Shown piece by piece: positions 44,860 to 52,824 of a stretch of 64,000 bases of DNA. The DNA is from Bacillus mobilis (GTDB taxonomy: Bacteria > Bacillota > Bacilli > Bacillales > Bacillaceae_G). How positions within the stretch are numbered: position 1 is the first letter of the stretch; every line of letters begins with the position of its first letter. The stretch spans positions 1-64,000 of the forward strand of contig NZ_MACF01000136.1 in NCBI RefSeq assembly GCF_001884045.1, read 5' to 3'. Under the pieces are notes generated by a model, which saw only the letters and a program-made list of their open reading frames with translations, was not told the DNA's origin and made no database searches. Made by a program: the position numbers and the translations under genes.

Positions 44860-45183
44860 TTATTCCCCTTTCGCTTCTAACTTTTTATAAAGGTCAATAA
44901 ATTCTGCTGCTAATTCTTTCACTGTAATCGCATTCATTAAATGATCTTGTGCGTGAATTAAAAGAACACTAATCTCTGTTTTTTCTCCTCTTGCTTCTGA
45001 TTGTATGAGCTCTGTTTGGAAATGATGCGCTTCATTAATCGCTTCTTTCGCCTTTACCATCGCTTCATCAGCCTCTGCCATTTTCCCCTGTTTGGCAAAT
45101 TGAAGTGCCTCCATTGCAAAGCTTCGTGCATTACCACTATTTAAAATTAATTGAAATGGAATTTGTTCTGCTGTAGTCATCAT
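44860..45183 (-). CDS. chbA: PTS lactose/cellobiose-family IIA
   Basis: 107 residues, three-helix IIA with the active-site region [23 protein letters not shown] (phosphorylated His) and the typical LNSGNARSFAMEALQFAKQGKMAEA start. Accepts phosphate from HPr and gives it to IIB. Follows IIC after a 180-bp gap holding a strong stem-loop. Confidence 0.95.
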   Translation of the reverse strand: MMTTAEQIPFQLILNSGNARSFAMEALQFAKQGKMAEADEAMVKAKEAINEAHHFQTELIQSEARGEKTEISVLLIHAQDHLMNAITVKELAAEFIDLYKKLEAKGE

Positions 45184-45323
45184 AATTACCGCCCTCTCTA
45201 TTATGGTTCAACCGATTGAAATACCCCTTCAGTTTGAACATTTCTATTACATTATTATTTTATGAATGATAGTTTGGTGTTCTTGTAGATGGTTCTCATC
45301 TTTCTGAACATGATATAAAGGTG

Positions 45324-45359
45324 ATTGTTCTCACAGATAACACTATCTGTGAGAACAAT
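45324..45359 (-). other. Perfect 16-bp stem-loop inside the chb operon
   Basis: ATTGTTCTCACAGATA-ACAC-TATCTGTGAGAACAAT, directly after the IIC stop and before IIA. No T-run follows on the minus transcript. It more likely stabilises the upstream mRNA 3' end or is a processing site that sets the IIC:IIA ratio than fully terminates. Confidence 0.7.
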
Positions 45360-45366
45360 TACTATG

Positions 45367-46674
45367 TTACATAGGTACAGAGTTGTTATTTCCTTGTGCT
45401 GCTGCTTTTTCAGTACGAACAACAGAACGGTCGCATAATACAACGAATGGATAGTAGATTACCATCGCAATTACAAAGTTGAATAACTGTAGGAGTGCAC
45501 CTGAAAGATGTCCACCTGTTACAAGATAACCACTAATAATTGGTGGTGTTGCCCATGGGATCATCACAACTGTTTTTGGTACCCAACCAATAGATATAGC
45601 TGTATAAGAAGTAATTACTAATACAATTGGTGTTATGATAAACGGTAAGAATAAAATTGGATTTAAAATAATTGGTGTACCAAAGATTACTGGTTCGTTA
45701 ATGTTGAATGCACCAGGACCAATTGATAAACGAGATACACCGCGTAATTGCGCACTTTTCGCTACAAGTAATACAACGACTAAGAACGCTAATGTTGCAC
45801 CAGAACCACCAAGATATACGAAAGTATCAAAGAATGGTTTTGTAACAATGTTTGGAACATCAAATGCAGATGTACCACCTTTGAATAAATTCATGTTTTT
45901 CTCTAATGCCGGTAAGTATAATGGCTCAATAATACCACCAACGATATTTGGCCCATGTAAACCGAAGAACCAAAGAAGATGAACAAGGATTACAATGATA
46001 ATTGCACTTGGTAATGTCCCTGCTAAACTTTGCAGTGGTGATTGAATCGTATTAAAAATAAATTCATGAACACTTGTACCAGCTAATTTCACTGCTAATT
46101 GAATACCTGCAACTACTGTTAAGATAACAAATGCTGGAACTATAGCTGCGAAAGATCTTAAAACTGCTGGTGGTACTCCATCAGGCATTTTAAAAGTAAT
46201 GTTTCTTTGTACAAAGAAACGGAATACCTCAGTAACAAGAAGTGCCACGATAATTGCTACGAATAGCCCTTGTGCACCTGTCCAAGCTAAGTTCAATCCG
46301 CCTTCTTTCGGTGTTGTTGGCGTAAGAATAATTAACGCACCAAATGAAATAATACCTGCTGACAAACCATCAACGCCGTAAGATTTTGCTAAGTTATAAC
46401 TTGTTGTAAATGCTATGATTAGTGCTAGAATTGCGAAAGAACCAGTCCACATTCCACCGCCAACTTGTTTCCACGTTTCACCAAACAAACCTTTCATGAA
46501 ATCTTGGAAAACTTCAGACGGAAAACCATTAATTAGTGATGCCAGTGCACCAACTAAAATAAGTGGCATAACTGCAATAAATCCATCACGGATCGCAGCT
46601 AAGTGACGTTGCGATCCGATTTTACCAGCGACAGGAACAATATACTTCTCCATAAATGCAATAAACTTTTGCAT
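45367..46674 (-). CDS. chbC: PTS lactose/cellobiose-family IIC permease
   Basis: 435 residues, about ten TM helices of the LacE/CelB family, with the signature FNINEPVIFGTPIILNPILFLPF in the substrate-binding region. Imports and, with IIB, phosphorylates the disaccharide. ATG 46674 with a GGGGGGAAG SD. Second gene of the operon. Confidence 0.95.
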   Translation of the reverse strand: MQKFIAFMEKYIVPVAGKIGSQRHLAAIRDGFIAVMPLILVGALASLINGFPSEVFQDFMKGLFGETWKQVGGGMWTGSFAILALIIAFTTSYNLAKSYGVDGLSAGIISFGALIILTPTTPKEGGLNLAWTGAQGLFVAIIVALLVTEVFRFFVQRNITFKMPDGVPPAVLRSFAAIVPAFVILTVVAGIQLAVKLAGTSVHEFIFNTIQSPLQSLAGTLPSAIIIVILVHLLWFFGLHGPNIVGGIIEPLYLPALEKNMNLFKGGTSAFDVPNIVTKPFFDTFVYLGGSGATLAFLVVVLLVAKSAQLRGVSRLSIGPGAFNINEPVIFGTPIILNPILFLPFIITPIVLVITSYTAISIGWVPKTVVMIPWATPPIISGYLVTGGHLSGALLQLFNFVIAMVIYYPFVVLCDRSVVRTEKAAAQGNNNSVPM

Positions 46675-46690
46675 TTTGCTTCCCCCCTAA

Positions 46691-46993
46691 TTATTTTTTA
46701 AGTGTTAATGCGTGATCTAAAACTGCTTCTCCATTCATCATGCCGTAGTGCATTGGATTAATAACATCGATTCCAACATTTCTCTCATCAGCAAGCGTTT
46801 TCATTGAAGAAAGCATGTAACGAACTTGTGGTCCTAGTAATAATACATCTGCTTGATCGATATTTGTTTTTACTGCATCCCCAGATACAGCCCAAATCTT
46901 TCCTTCTAGACCGCGAGCTTTTGCAGCCGCTTCCATTTTTGTAACTAGTAAACTTGTAGACATCCCTGCTGAGCAACATAATAAAATATTCAT
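46691..46993 (-). CDS. chbB: PTS lactose/cellobiose-family IIB
   Basis: 100 residues. Active-site loop at the N-terminus: [20 protein letters not shown], with phospho-Cys in CSAGMST, and the rest of the flavodoxin-like fold ([12 protein letters not shown]). First gene of the operon, with a 58-nt 5' leader after the predicted sigma-54 start point near 47051. Confidence 0.95.
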   Translation of the reverse strand: MNILLCCSAGMSTSLLVTKMEAAAKARGLEGKIWAVSGDAVKTNIDQADVLLLGPQVRYMLSSMKTLADERNVGIDVINPMHYGMMNGEAVLDHALTLKK

Positions 46994-47060
46994 TTGAAAA
47001 TCCCCCTTGTGTAGTATAAAAAATTTATGTTTTATTTATTTTTCTTTACGCTATTTATTA

Positions 47061-47078
47061 ATGCAATTAGCGTGCCAA
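47061..47078 (-). promoter_or_regulatory. Sigma-54 (-24/-12) promoter of the chb operon
   Basis: TTGGCACGCTAATTGCAT on the minus strand: TTGGCAC-N5-TTGCAT, a perfect match to the -24 GG and -12 GC elements with 10 bp between them. Transcription should start near 47051. Requires SigL and an enhancer-binding activator. Confidence 0.93.
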
Positions 47079-47126
47079 CTTTTCAAAACCACTAAAATCA
47101 GCACTTTTTCGACTGTTTTCTTTGTG

Positions 47127-47140
47127 TGTTAACGCTTTCA
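47127..47140. promoter_or_regulatory. CcpA cre site
   Basis: TGTTAACGCTTTCA fits the cre pattern TGNNARCGNWWWCA. It lies about 50 bp upstream of the -24 element, between promoter and activator repeats, a position where CcpA can block enhancer contact as in the lev operon. Confidence 0.7.
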
Positions 47141-47144
47141 ATTA

Positions 47145-47265
47145 GTGTGTCACCCCAAAAACACACAGTGTGTTATAAAACAACACGCTTTTAACACATA
47201 ACTGTATGAAAATAGATTAGTGTTTAGTTGTCTAGTTGTGTTTAAAACAAAAACACAGTAATTTT
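47145..47265. promoter_or_regulatory. Candidate enhancer (UAS) for the sigma-54 activator
   Basis: Cluster of TGTGTT/AACACA elements, including a 7-1-7 palindrome AACACAC-A-GTGTGTT (47160-47174), and CAACACG, TTAACACA, AGTGTTTAG and TTGTGTTTAAAACA further on, 70-190 bp upstream of the -24 box. Confidence 0.65.
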
Positions 47266-47409
47266 TTTAAAAAAAGCGTAAAAATATTATATTTCAACTC
47301 AAATCAAAAACAAATACCTATTGAAGACACTCGTCTAGTTATTGTCCAGTCAAACTCTATTAAATTACATAGAATAGAAGAAAATAAAGTATTTTGAAAG
47401 GGGATTCCA

Positions 47410-48567
47410 ATGCCAAAGCATAGAAAAAAGAATAGAATGAAGATTTATAGAATACAGGTTCCAAATAAATGGTATAAACAAGAAGAGGATTCTGAATTAA
47501 ATCCCAACACGGATACACTAGATCAACAGGACAAGCAAGAGAAACAAGACAAACAGGACAAACAAGACAGACCTGATAAACAAGACAGACCTGACGAACC
47601 GGCTAAATCAGATAAACACGATGAGCATGACAAGCAAGTACAATCGGAAAATGTAATAATAGTACCCACAAATTCACAAAGCTTAGATGTATGGGATGAA
47701 ATTTCTCTAAAAGAAATACAAACTGGTGAACATACAAGTTTATTTGAAAAAAAAAGTAATTATCAAAACATTAATTTACTCCAAGTAAGCGACATTCGTC
47801 TATATTTGGATAAGCAACTACAATTTAGTTCCGTCGATGAGCAAATTTATCATGAAGCACTTGTTCATCCGATTATGTCAAAGGTAATAGATCCTAAACG
47901 CGTTCTCATCTTAGGCGGTGGCGACGGTCTTGCTTTAAGAGAGGTTTTAAAATATGAAACAGTTCTACATGTAGACCTTGTCGACTTAGACGAAGAAATG
48001 ATTACGATGGCTCGCAATGTTCCAGAATTAGTTTCTTTAAACCAACGTGCATTTTTTGATGAGCGTGCAAATGTACATGTATGTGACGCAAAAGAATTTC
48101 TGAACTCTCCTTCCTCTTTATATGATGTAATTATTATTGATTTTCCTGATCCAGCGACGGAATTATTAAGTACTTTATATACAAGTGAACTATTTGCTCG
48201 TATAGCTACGTTTTTAACAGAAGATGGGGCATTCGTCTGTCAATCTAATTCACCTGCTGATGCACCTCTTGTATATTGGGGTATCGGTAACACAATTGAA
48301 CATGCCGGATTAACTGTGAAAAGTTATCATACAATTGTCCCTTCTTTCGGAACTGACTGGGGATTTCATATCGCTGCTAACTCTGCCTATGTACTCGATC
48401 AAATTGAGCAATTATATGTTGTTCCAACTCCTCGAACATTACCTTCTCTTCTTGCTCCTTTGTTTCAATTTAAAGAAGAAGTTTTAGAACACCGTAACCA
48501 TGCCGTTTTAAATTCTGAATCTAATCTTACCCTACATCATTGCTATCAAATAGAAATGGAGTTTTGA
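47410..48567 (+). CDS. Spermidine-synthase-like aminopropyltransferase with repetitive N-terminus
   Basis: 385 residues. Residues 1-80 are very hydrophilic, with KQDKQDR-type tetrapeptide repeats rich in Lys, Asp and Gln. From about residue 115 the Rossmann methyltransferase-like core of SpeE follows: LLQVSDIRLYLDKQLQFSSVDEQIYHEALVHP, RVLILGGGDGLALREVL, VDLVDLDEEM and an acidic loop IIIDFPDPATELLSTLYTSELF that replaces the classical DSTDP motif and resembles the membrane-fused SpeE relatives, though no TM is present. The next gene encodes SpeD, supplying decarboxylated SAM. Product and substrate are unproven. Confidence 0.82.
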   Translation: MPKHRKKNRMKIYRIQVPNKWYKQEEDSELNPNTDTLDQQDKQEKQDKQDKQDRPDKQDRPDEPAKSDKHDEHDKQVQSENVIIVPTNSQSLDVWDEISLKEIQTGEHTSLFEKKSNYQNINLLQVSDIRLYLDKQLQFSSVDEQIYHEALVHPIMSKVIDPKRVLILGGGDGLALREVLKYETVLHVDLVDLDEEMITMARNVPELVSLNQRAFFDERANVHVCDAKEFLNSPSSLYDVIIIDFPDPATELLSTLYTSELFARIATFLTEDGAFVCQSNSPADAPLVYWGIGNTIEHAGLTVKSYHTIVPSFGTDWGFHIAANSAYVLDQIEQLYVVPTPRTLPSLLAPLFQFKEEVLEHRNHAVLNSESNLTLHHCYQIEMEF

Positions 48568-48585
48568 CAAGGAGGGTATAAATAT

Positions 48586-48957
48586 ATGGAATATTCTACG
48601 TTCGGGCGTCATATAATAGTAGATTTATGGGGTGTGGATTTTTCTCTATTAAATGATGTTCATTTTTTAGAGCATCATCTAATAGATGCTGCGAATCGCT
48701 CTGGTGCTCACGTTTTAAATGTAAATAACAAAGAATTCCACCCATATGGAGTAACGGTATTACTTTTATTATCAGAAAGCCATCTCTCTATTCACACTTA
48801 TCCTGAAAAGAGATTTGCAGCAATTGATTGTTATACTTGTGGCACATCTGTCGATCCTCAAGAAGCCATTGATTCTATAATAAGCGTATTAAAACCAGAG
48901 CGTATGCATATAAAAAAATTAATTCGTGGTGTAGGAGAATTTGTTACTATCGATTAA
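48586..48957 (+). CDS. speD: S-adenosylmethionine decarboxylase (proenzyme)
   Basis: 123 residues, prokaryotic type. Processing and active-site motif SESHLSIHTYPE, with the Ser that becomes pyruvoyl, and catalytic Cys in DCYTCG. Provides decarboxylated AdoMet for aminopropyl transfer by the preceding gene. SD AAGGAGGG 19 bp after the previous stop, so it is co-transcribed. Confidence 0.95.
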   Translation: MEYSTFGRHIIVDLWGVDFSLLNDVHFLEHHLIDAANRSGAHVLNVNNKEFHPYGVTVLLLLSESHLSIHTYPEKRFAAIDCYTCGTSVDPQEAIDSIISVLKPERMHIKKLIRGVGEFVTID

Positions 48958-48997
48958 TTACCATTCCCATTTTCCACGAACAAGGAGGTTTGTTAAT

Positions 48998-49036
48998 ATG
49001 AAAATACCATCAGTGGAGCTCATAACACTCCACTGA
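48998..49036 (+). CDS. Candidate 12-codon mini-ORF with strong SD, folded into a hairpin
   Basis: ATG AAA ATA CCA TCA GTG GAG CTC ... TGA preceded by AAGGAGG at 7-9 nt. Product MKIPSVELITLH. The ORF overlaps a perfect 13-bp stem (ACCATCAGTGGAG, 49006-49018, with CTCCACTGATGGT, 49028-49040). It could be a leader peptide, a decayed gene start or chance; no evidence that it is translated. Confidence 0.35.
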   Translation: MKIPSVELITLH

Positions 49037-49040
49037 TGGT
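49006..49040 (+). terminator. Hairpin after speD
   Basis: 13-bp perfect stem with 9-nt loop following speD, but no T-run, so it may be a Rho-type or stabilising element rather than an intrinsic terminator. Confidence 0.5.
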
Positions 49041-49170
49041 ACGCACACATACATAATTTATTCATCTTAATTGATGATTTAGTTTTGTGATTTTTCGTTT
49101 CCAATATAACGTCATCATAAACCACAAACGACGCAAGTAATAATGAAAGTATCTTTACAAAACATAAAAA

Positions 49171-49190
49171 AACCTTGCATACGCAAGGTT
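49171..49190 (-). terminator. Terminator of the second PTS operon
   Basis: AACCTTGC-ATAC-GCAAGGTT with T-run on the minus strand, overlapping the IIA stop. Confidence 0.85.
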
Positions 49191-49507
49191 CATTCCGATA
49201 CTGACATCTTCCTATATAATTCTACAAATTCACTCGCTAATTCCTTCACCGTAATCGCATTCATTAAATGATCTTGCGCGTGCACCATCAGAAGGGTAAC
49301 TTCGGTCTTTTCACCACCAGCTTCTTTCTGTATGAGCTCCGTTTGTACACGGTGCGCCTCTTTTAATTCCTCTAACGCTTCTTGTAATTTCGCTTCCGCT
49401 TCTGTAAACTCTCCACGCTTTGCACAATCAATTGCTTCCATTGAACAACTTCTCGCATTTCCCCCATGCAAAATTAAATGAAAAGCCTTTGTCTCTATCG
49501 TATCCAT
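49190..49507 (-). CDS. PTS lactose/cellobiose-family IIA (second system)
   Basis: 105 residues, same family as the chb [34 protein letters not shown] and [22 protein letters not shown], with the active-site His. Shares nearly the whole C-terminal helix with its paralogue. Last gene of a three-gene operon that has no hydrolase. Confidence 0.95.
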   Translation of the reverse strand: MDTIETKAFHLILHGGNARSCSMEAIDCAKRGEFTEAEAKLQEALEELKEAHRVQTELIQKEAGGEKTEVTLLMVHAQDHLMNAITVKELASEFVELYRKMSVSE

Positions 49508-49516
49508 TTTAGTTCT

Positions 49517-50818
49517 TTACTCCCCCTTTTCTTCCGCCACTTTTTGTTTATCCCATATTTTTAAGAACGGTAAATAAATGAAGAATGCAAGCGCAAAGTT
49601 AACAAGTTGTAACACAACACCTGAAATTTTCCCGCCCGATCCTAAATATCCACTAAATAGAATTGGTGTCGTCCAAGGAACAGCAGCCCCGCTCGGACGA
49701 GCAACTAATCCCCATTCCATTGCAAAGTAAGAAACAATCGTTAACACAACCGGAACCAATATAAATGGAATTAGTAAAATTGGGTTCATGACAATCGGCA
49801 TACCAAAAGTTACCATCTCATTAATATTAAATATACCAGGTGCAATTGACAATCTACCTAAACTTTTTAATTGCTGACTTCGTGCAAACAATAACATTCC
49901 AATAACTAAAGCAAGTGTCGCACCAGATCCGCCCATATAAATCCATAAATCAAAAAACTGGGCAGTAATCGTATTTGGTATATCTTGCCCTGCTTGGTAA
50001 GCAATTCGGTTTTGATCCATTAACGACAACCAAACTGGACTCATTACACCACCAACAATAGTAGCTCCATGAATTCCACATGACCAAAGAACATGAACGA
50101 GAATAACAGCTATTATTGCACCCCAAAGACTAGCACCAAGTACACTAAGTGGTTCCTGTAAAATTTGCCCCACAATATTATGGATACTGCCAAAAGAAGT
50201 ATTTTCTATAATTAGGCGTAAAATCCAAATAACCGTTACAACAATAAATCCTGGAACAAGCGCGGCAAATGAACGTGTCACAGCTGGCGGAACTGTCTCT
50301 GGCATCTTTATAATGATCTTTTTTTGTACAATAAACCGATAAAGTTCAGTAGATATAAGTGCAATAATCATTGCTACAAATAACCCTTGGCTTCCCATTA
50401 ACGCAGCTGGGATAGCACCTTCTACAAGTACACTCTCTTTTGTACTTGGTATAATATATGCAACTTGAAATGGCGTCGCAAGTAAAAACGTCACAAGCGA
50501 CAATGCCCCGGATGCTAAAGCGTCCACTTTATAATATTCTCCAAGTCTGTAAGCGATTCCAAAAACAGCTATTAAAGCCATTATATTAAAAGTTGCACTA
50601 ACTGGATACCCCAAAGCCCTCTGCCAATTCTCCCCAAACAAACCTGCCATAAAATCATTATAACCTGGTATTGGTAAAGCACTAATGATGAGGAAAAATG
50701 ATCCTATAATTAAGAAAGGCATCGTCAATACAAGTCCATCACGAATTGCTAGCAAATGCCTCTGTTCTGCAACTTTTCCTGCTACCGGCATTACATATTT
50801 CTCTAAAAACCGTATCAT
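49517..50818 (-). CDS. PTS lactose/cellobiose-family IIC permease (second system)
   Basis: 433 residues, about ten TM, signature FNINEMVTFGMPIVMNPILLIPF where the chb paralogue has NEPVIFGTP. The substitution near the sugar site suggests a different substrate. ATG 50818 follows GAGGAGAGTGGG; 14 bp after the IIB stop. Confidence 0.93.
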   Translation of the reverse strand: MIRFLEKYVMPVAGKVAEQRHLLAIRDGLVLTMPFLIIGSFFLIISALPIPGYNDFMAGLFGENWQRALGYPVSATFNIMALIAVFGIAYRLGEYYKVDALASGALSLVTFLLATPFQVAYIIPSTKESVLVEGAIPAALMGSQGLFVAMIIALISTELYRFIVQKKIIIKMPETVPPAVTRSFAALVPGFIVVTVIWILRLIIENTSFGSIHNIVGQILQEPLSVLGASLWGAIIAVILVHVLWSCGIHGATIVGGVMSPVWLSLMDQNRIAYQAGQDIPNTITAQFFDLWIYMGGSGATLALVIGMLLFARSQQLKSLGRLSIAPGIFNINEMVTFGMPIVMNPILLIPFILVPVVLTIVSYFAMEWGLVARPSGAAVPWTTPILFSGYLGSGGKISGVVLQLVNFALAFFIYLPFLKIWDKQKVAEEKGE

Positions 50819-50832
50819 CTATCCCACTCTCC

Positions 50833-51135
50833 TCATGGTTTCATTGACAAAGCTGCTTGTAAGATAGCTTCTCCATTACAAAGCCCGTAATGGGCAGATT
50901 GAATGACCTCAACAGGTACGCCCTTCTCCTTACATAATTCTTTCATTTTCGGTAATAAATAACGTACTTGCGGTCCAAGTAAAAGCACATCAGCTTCATC
51001 TATGTGACTATTTACTTCAGAACCTGATACTGCCCAAATCTTTACCTCTATTCCTTTTGCCTCTGCTGCTTTCTCCATTTTTGTAACAATCAAACTGGAA
51101 GACATTCCCGCTGCACAGCAAAGTAAAATATTCAT
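50833..51135 (-). CDS. PTS lactose/cellobiose-family IIB (second system)
   Basis: 100 residues: [20 protein letters not shown] with active-site Cys, [12 protein letters not shown]. Closely similar to chbB. Heads the second operon; the upstream region lacks a perfect sigma-54 promoter. The best approximate match is GGCATACAGCAGGCA at 51219-51233. Confidence 0.95.
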   Translation of the reverse strand: MNILLCCAAGMSSSLIVTKMEKAAEAKGIEVKIWAVSGSEVNSHIDEADVLLLGPQVRYLLPKMKELCKEKGVPVEVIQSAHYGLCNGEAILQAALSMKP

Positions 51136-51357
51136 TCCGTTTCCCTCCCCCTTTTTCCAAACCTAAATTACGACGCATCCCTTGCCGCCACTAGGTTACA
51201 AATATATATGTCTAGATTGCCTGCTGTATGCCGAGCTTAAAAACAAAAATTTCTCGGTTTTCACGCTATTCTATCTATCATTATTCTCCTAGTAAAGAGG
51301 ACTCTAACTCGCTATAATAATTCAGTATGATTTTTTAATTGATAGGAGGATATATTT

Positions 51358-52575
51358 ATGAAGGCATATCGCTTTCCACTTATTTTATTATCTTCTATCC
51401 TAATTGGTGGTTTCATTGGTTATTTCATGGGTGCCGATGCAGTTGCTTTAAAGCCGCTTGGTGACATTTTCTTAAACTTAATGTTTACGATTGTTGTACC
51501 TTTAGTGTTCTTTAGCATCGCGTCATCTATTGCTAATATGGATGGATTAAAACGTTTTGGTAAAATTATGTCTAGCATGGCTGGGACTTTCTTATTTACG
51601 AGTATTTTAGCTGCTATTTTTATGATTATTGTCGTGAAAGTATTCCCGCCAGCACAAGGTGTTGTATTGGAACTAACGCAGCCTGATAAAGCTGAAAAAG
51701 CAGTTAGTGTTGCAGATCAAATCGTTGGTATTATAACAGTATCTGACTTCTCAAAGTTACTATCTCGTGAAAATATGTTAGCTCTTATTTTCTTCTCTAT
51801 TTTAATGGGGGTTGCAACTTCAGCAGTTGGTGAAAAAGGAAAACCATTCGCTACATTCTTACAAGCTGGTGCAGAAATTTCAATGAAAGTTGTATCATTC
51901 ATTATGTACTACGCTCCAATCGGACTTGCTGCTTACTTCGCAGCATTAGTTGGTGAATTCGGACCACAACTTCTTGGAACTTACTTCCGAGCAGCAATGG
52001 TATACTATCCAGCGTCTCTAATTTACTTCTTTGTATTCTTCACGTTCTATGCATACCTTGCAGGTCGTAAACAAGGTGTACAAGTATTTTGGAAGAACAT
52101 GGTATCCCCTACAGTTACATCACTTGCAACTTGTAGTAGTGCTGCTAGTATTCCAGCGAACTTGGAAGCAACGAAGAAAATGGGTATCTCTTCTGACGTT
52201 CGTGAAACAGTTGTCCTTCTTGGATCTACACTTCATAAAGACGGATCTGTTTTAGGCGGCGTACTAAAAATCGCTTTCTTATTCGGTATTTTCAACATGG
52301 AATTCGAAGGACCGAAAACATTAGCAATTGCACTTGTTGTTTCTCTTTTAGTAGGAACAGTAATGGGCGCTATTCCAGGTGGTGGTATGATTGGTGAAAT
52401 GTTAATCGTTTCTCTATACGGCTTCCCGCCAGAAGCATTGCCCATTATCGCAGCAATTAGTACAATCATTGATCCTCCTGCAACAGTGTTAAACGTAACA
52501 GCAGATAACGCTTGTGCCGTAATGACAGCTCGCCTTGTAGAAGGTAAGAACTGGATCAAAAACAAATTTGCTTAA
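51358..52575 (+). CDS. Dicarboxylate/amino acid:cation symporter (DAACS)
   Basis: 405 residues with the SLC1/GltP fold: eight TMs plus the re-entrant hairpins, including the serine-rich TSLATCSSAASIPANLEAT of HP1 and the TM8 region IDPPATVLNVTADNACAVMTARLVEG. Imports glutamate, aspartate or C4-dicarboxylates with Na+ or H+; the exact substrate is not decided by sequence. The usual NMDGT motif of TM7 is replaced here by NMEFEGP, a variation seen in distant members. SD AGGAGG. Ends in a strong terminator. Confidence 0.88.
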   Translation: MKAYRFPLILLSSILIGGFIGYFMGADAVALKPLGDIFLNLMFTIVVPLVFFSIASSIANMDGLKRFGKIMSSMAGTFLFTSILAAIFMIIVVKVFPPAQGVVLELTQPDKAEKAVSVADQIVGIITVSDFSKLLSRENMLALIFFSILMGVATSAVGEKGKPFATFLQAGAEISMKVVSFIMYYAPIGLAAYFAALVGEFGPQLLGTYFRAAMVYYPASLIYFFVFFTFYAYLAGRKQGVQVFWKNMVSPTVTSLATCSSAASIPANLEATKKMGISSDVRETVVLLGSTLHKDGSVLGGVLKIAFLFGIFNMEFEGPKTLAIALVVSLLVGTVMGAIPGGGMIGEMLIVSLYGFPPEALPIIAAISTIIDPPATVLNVTADNACAVMTARLVEGKNWIKNKFA

Positions 52576-52583
52576 TAAAATAG

Positions 52584-52614
52584 AAAGAGGATGCTCATTT
52601 GGAGCATCCTCTTT
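52584..52614 (+). terminator. Terminator of the symporter gene
   Basis: AAAGAGGATGCTC / GAGCATCCTCTTT stem, T-run TTTTTGT. Confidence 0.9.
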
Positions 52615-52625
52615 TTGTCGTTATT

Positions 52626-52730
52626 TGTTGATAAGTCGATATCCCTTGTCGAAACGTCGATATATTGAAAAAATCTTTGATATATTTGACGTTATGAACG
52701 ATATATCCGAAAAATCGTCGATATAATCTA
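52626..52730. repeat. Intergenic short repeat, copy D (tandem)
   Basis: Two consecutive units: TCGATATATTGAAAAAATC...GATATATTTGACGTT, then CGATATATCCGAAAAATCGTCGATATA. Same TCGATATATTtGAAAAATCGcCGATA family as at 8696, 14813 and 40830. Confidence 0.55.
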
Positions 52731-52824
52731 TTCCGCCACAAATTTGTTATAATCTTCACAAATATTCCACACCCATCATCCATTCTCCGTACTATAATCA
52801 TGTATGGAAAAGGAGATGGATCTA

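Larger units (their letters stand above)
46994..47409. other. Regulatory intergenic region, chb operon / speE-like gene
   Basis: 416 bp between divergent genes. Contains the sigma-54 promoter, a cre site and inverted repeats (described separately). No gene seen. Confidence 0.8.

Noticed and set aside
45255-45443. 62-codon minus-strand frame across the end of the IIC gene and the stem-loop
   Set aside because: Overlaps the IIC coding end in another frame and the hairpin; no SD.
51180-51240. Sigma-54 promoter for the second PTS operon
   Set aside because: TGGCGGCAAGGGATGC has 11 bp between GG and GC, one too many. The other candidate GGCATACAGCAGGC fits spacing but lacks most consensus bases.
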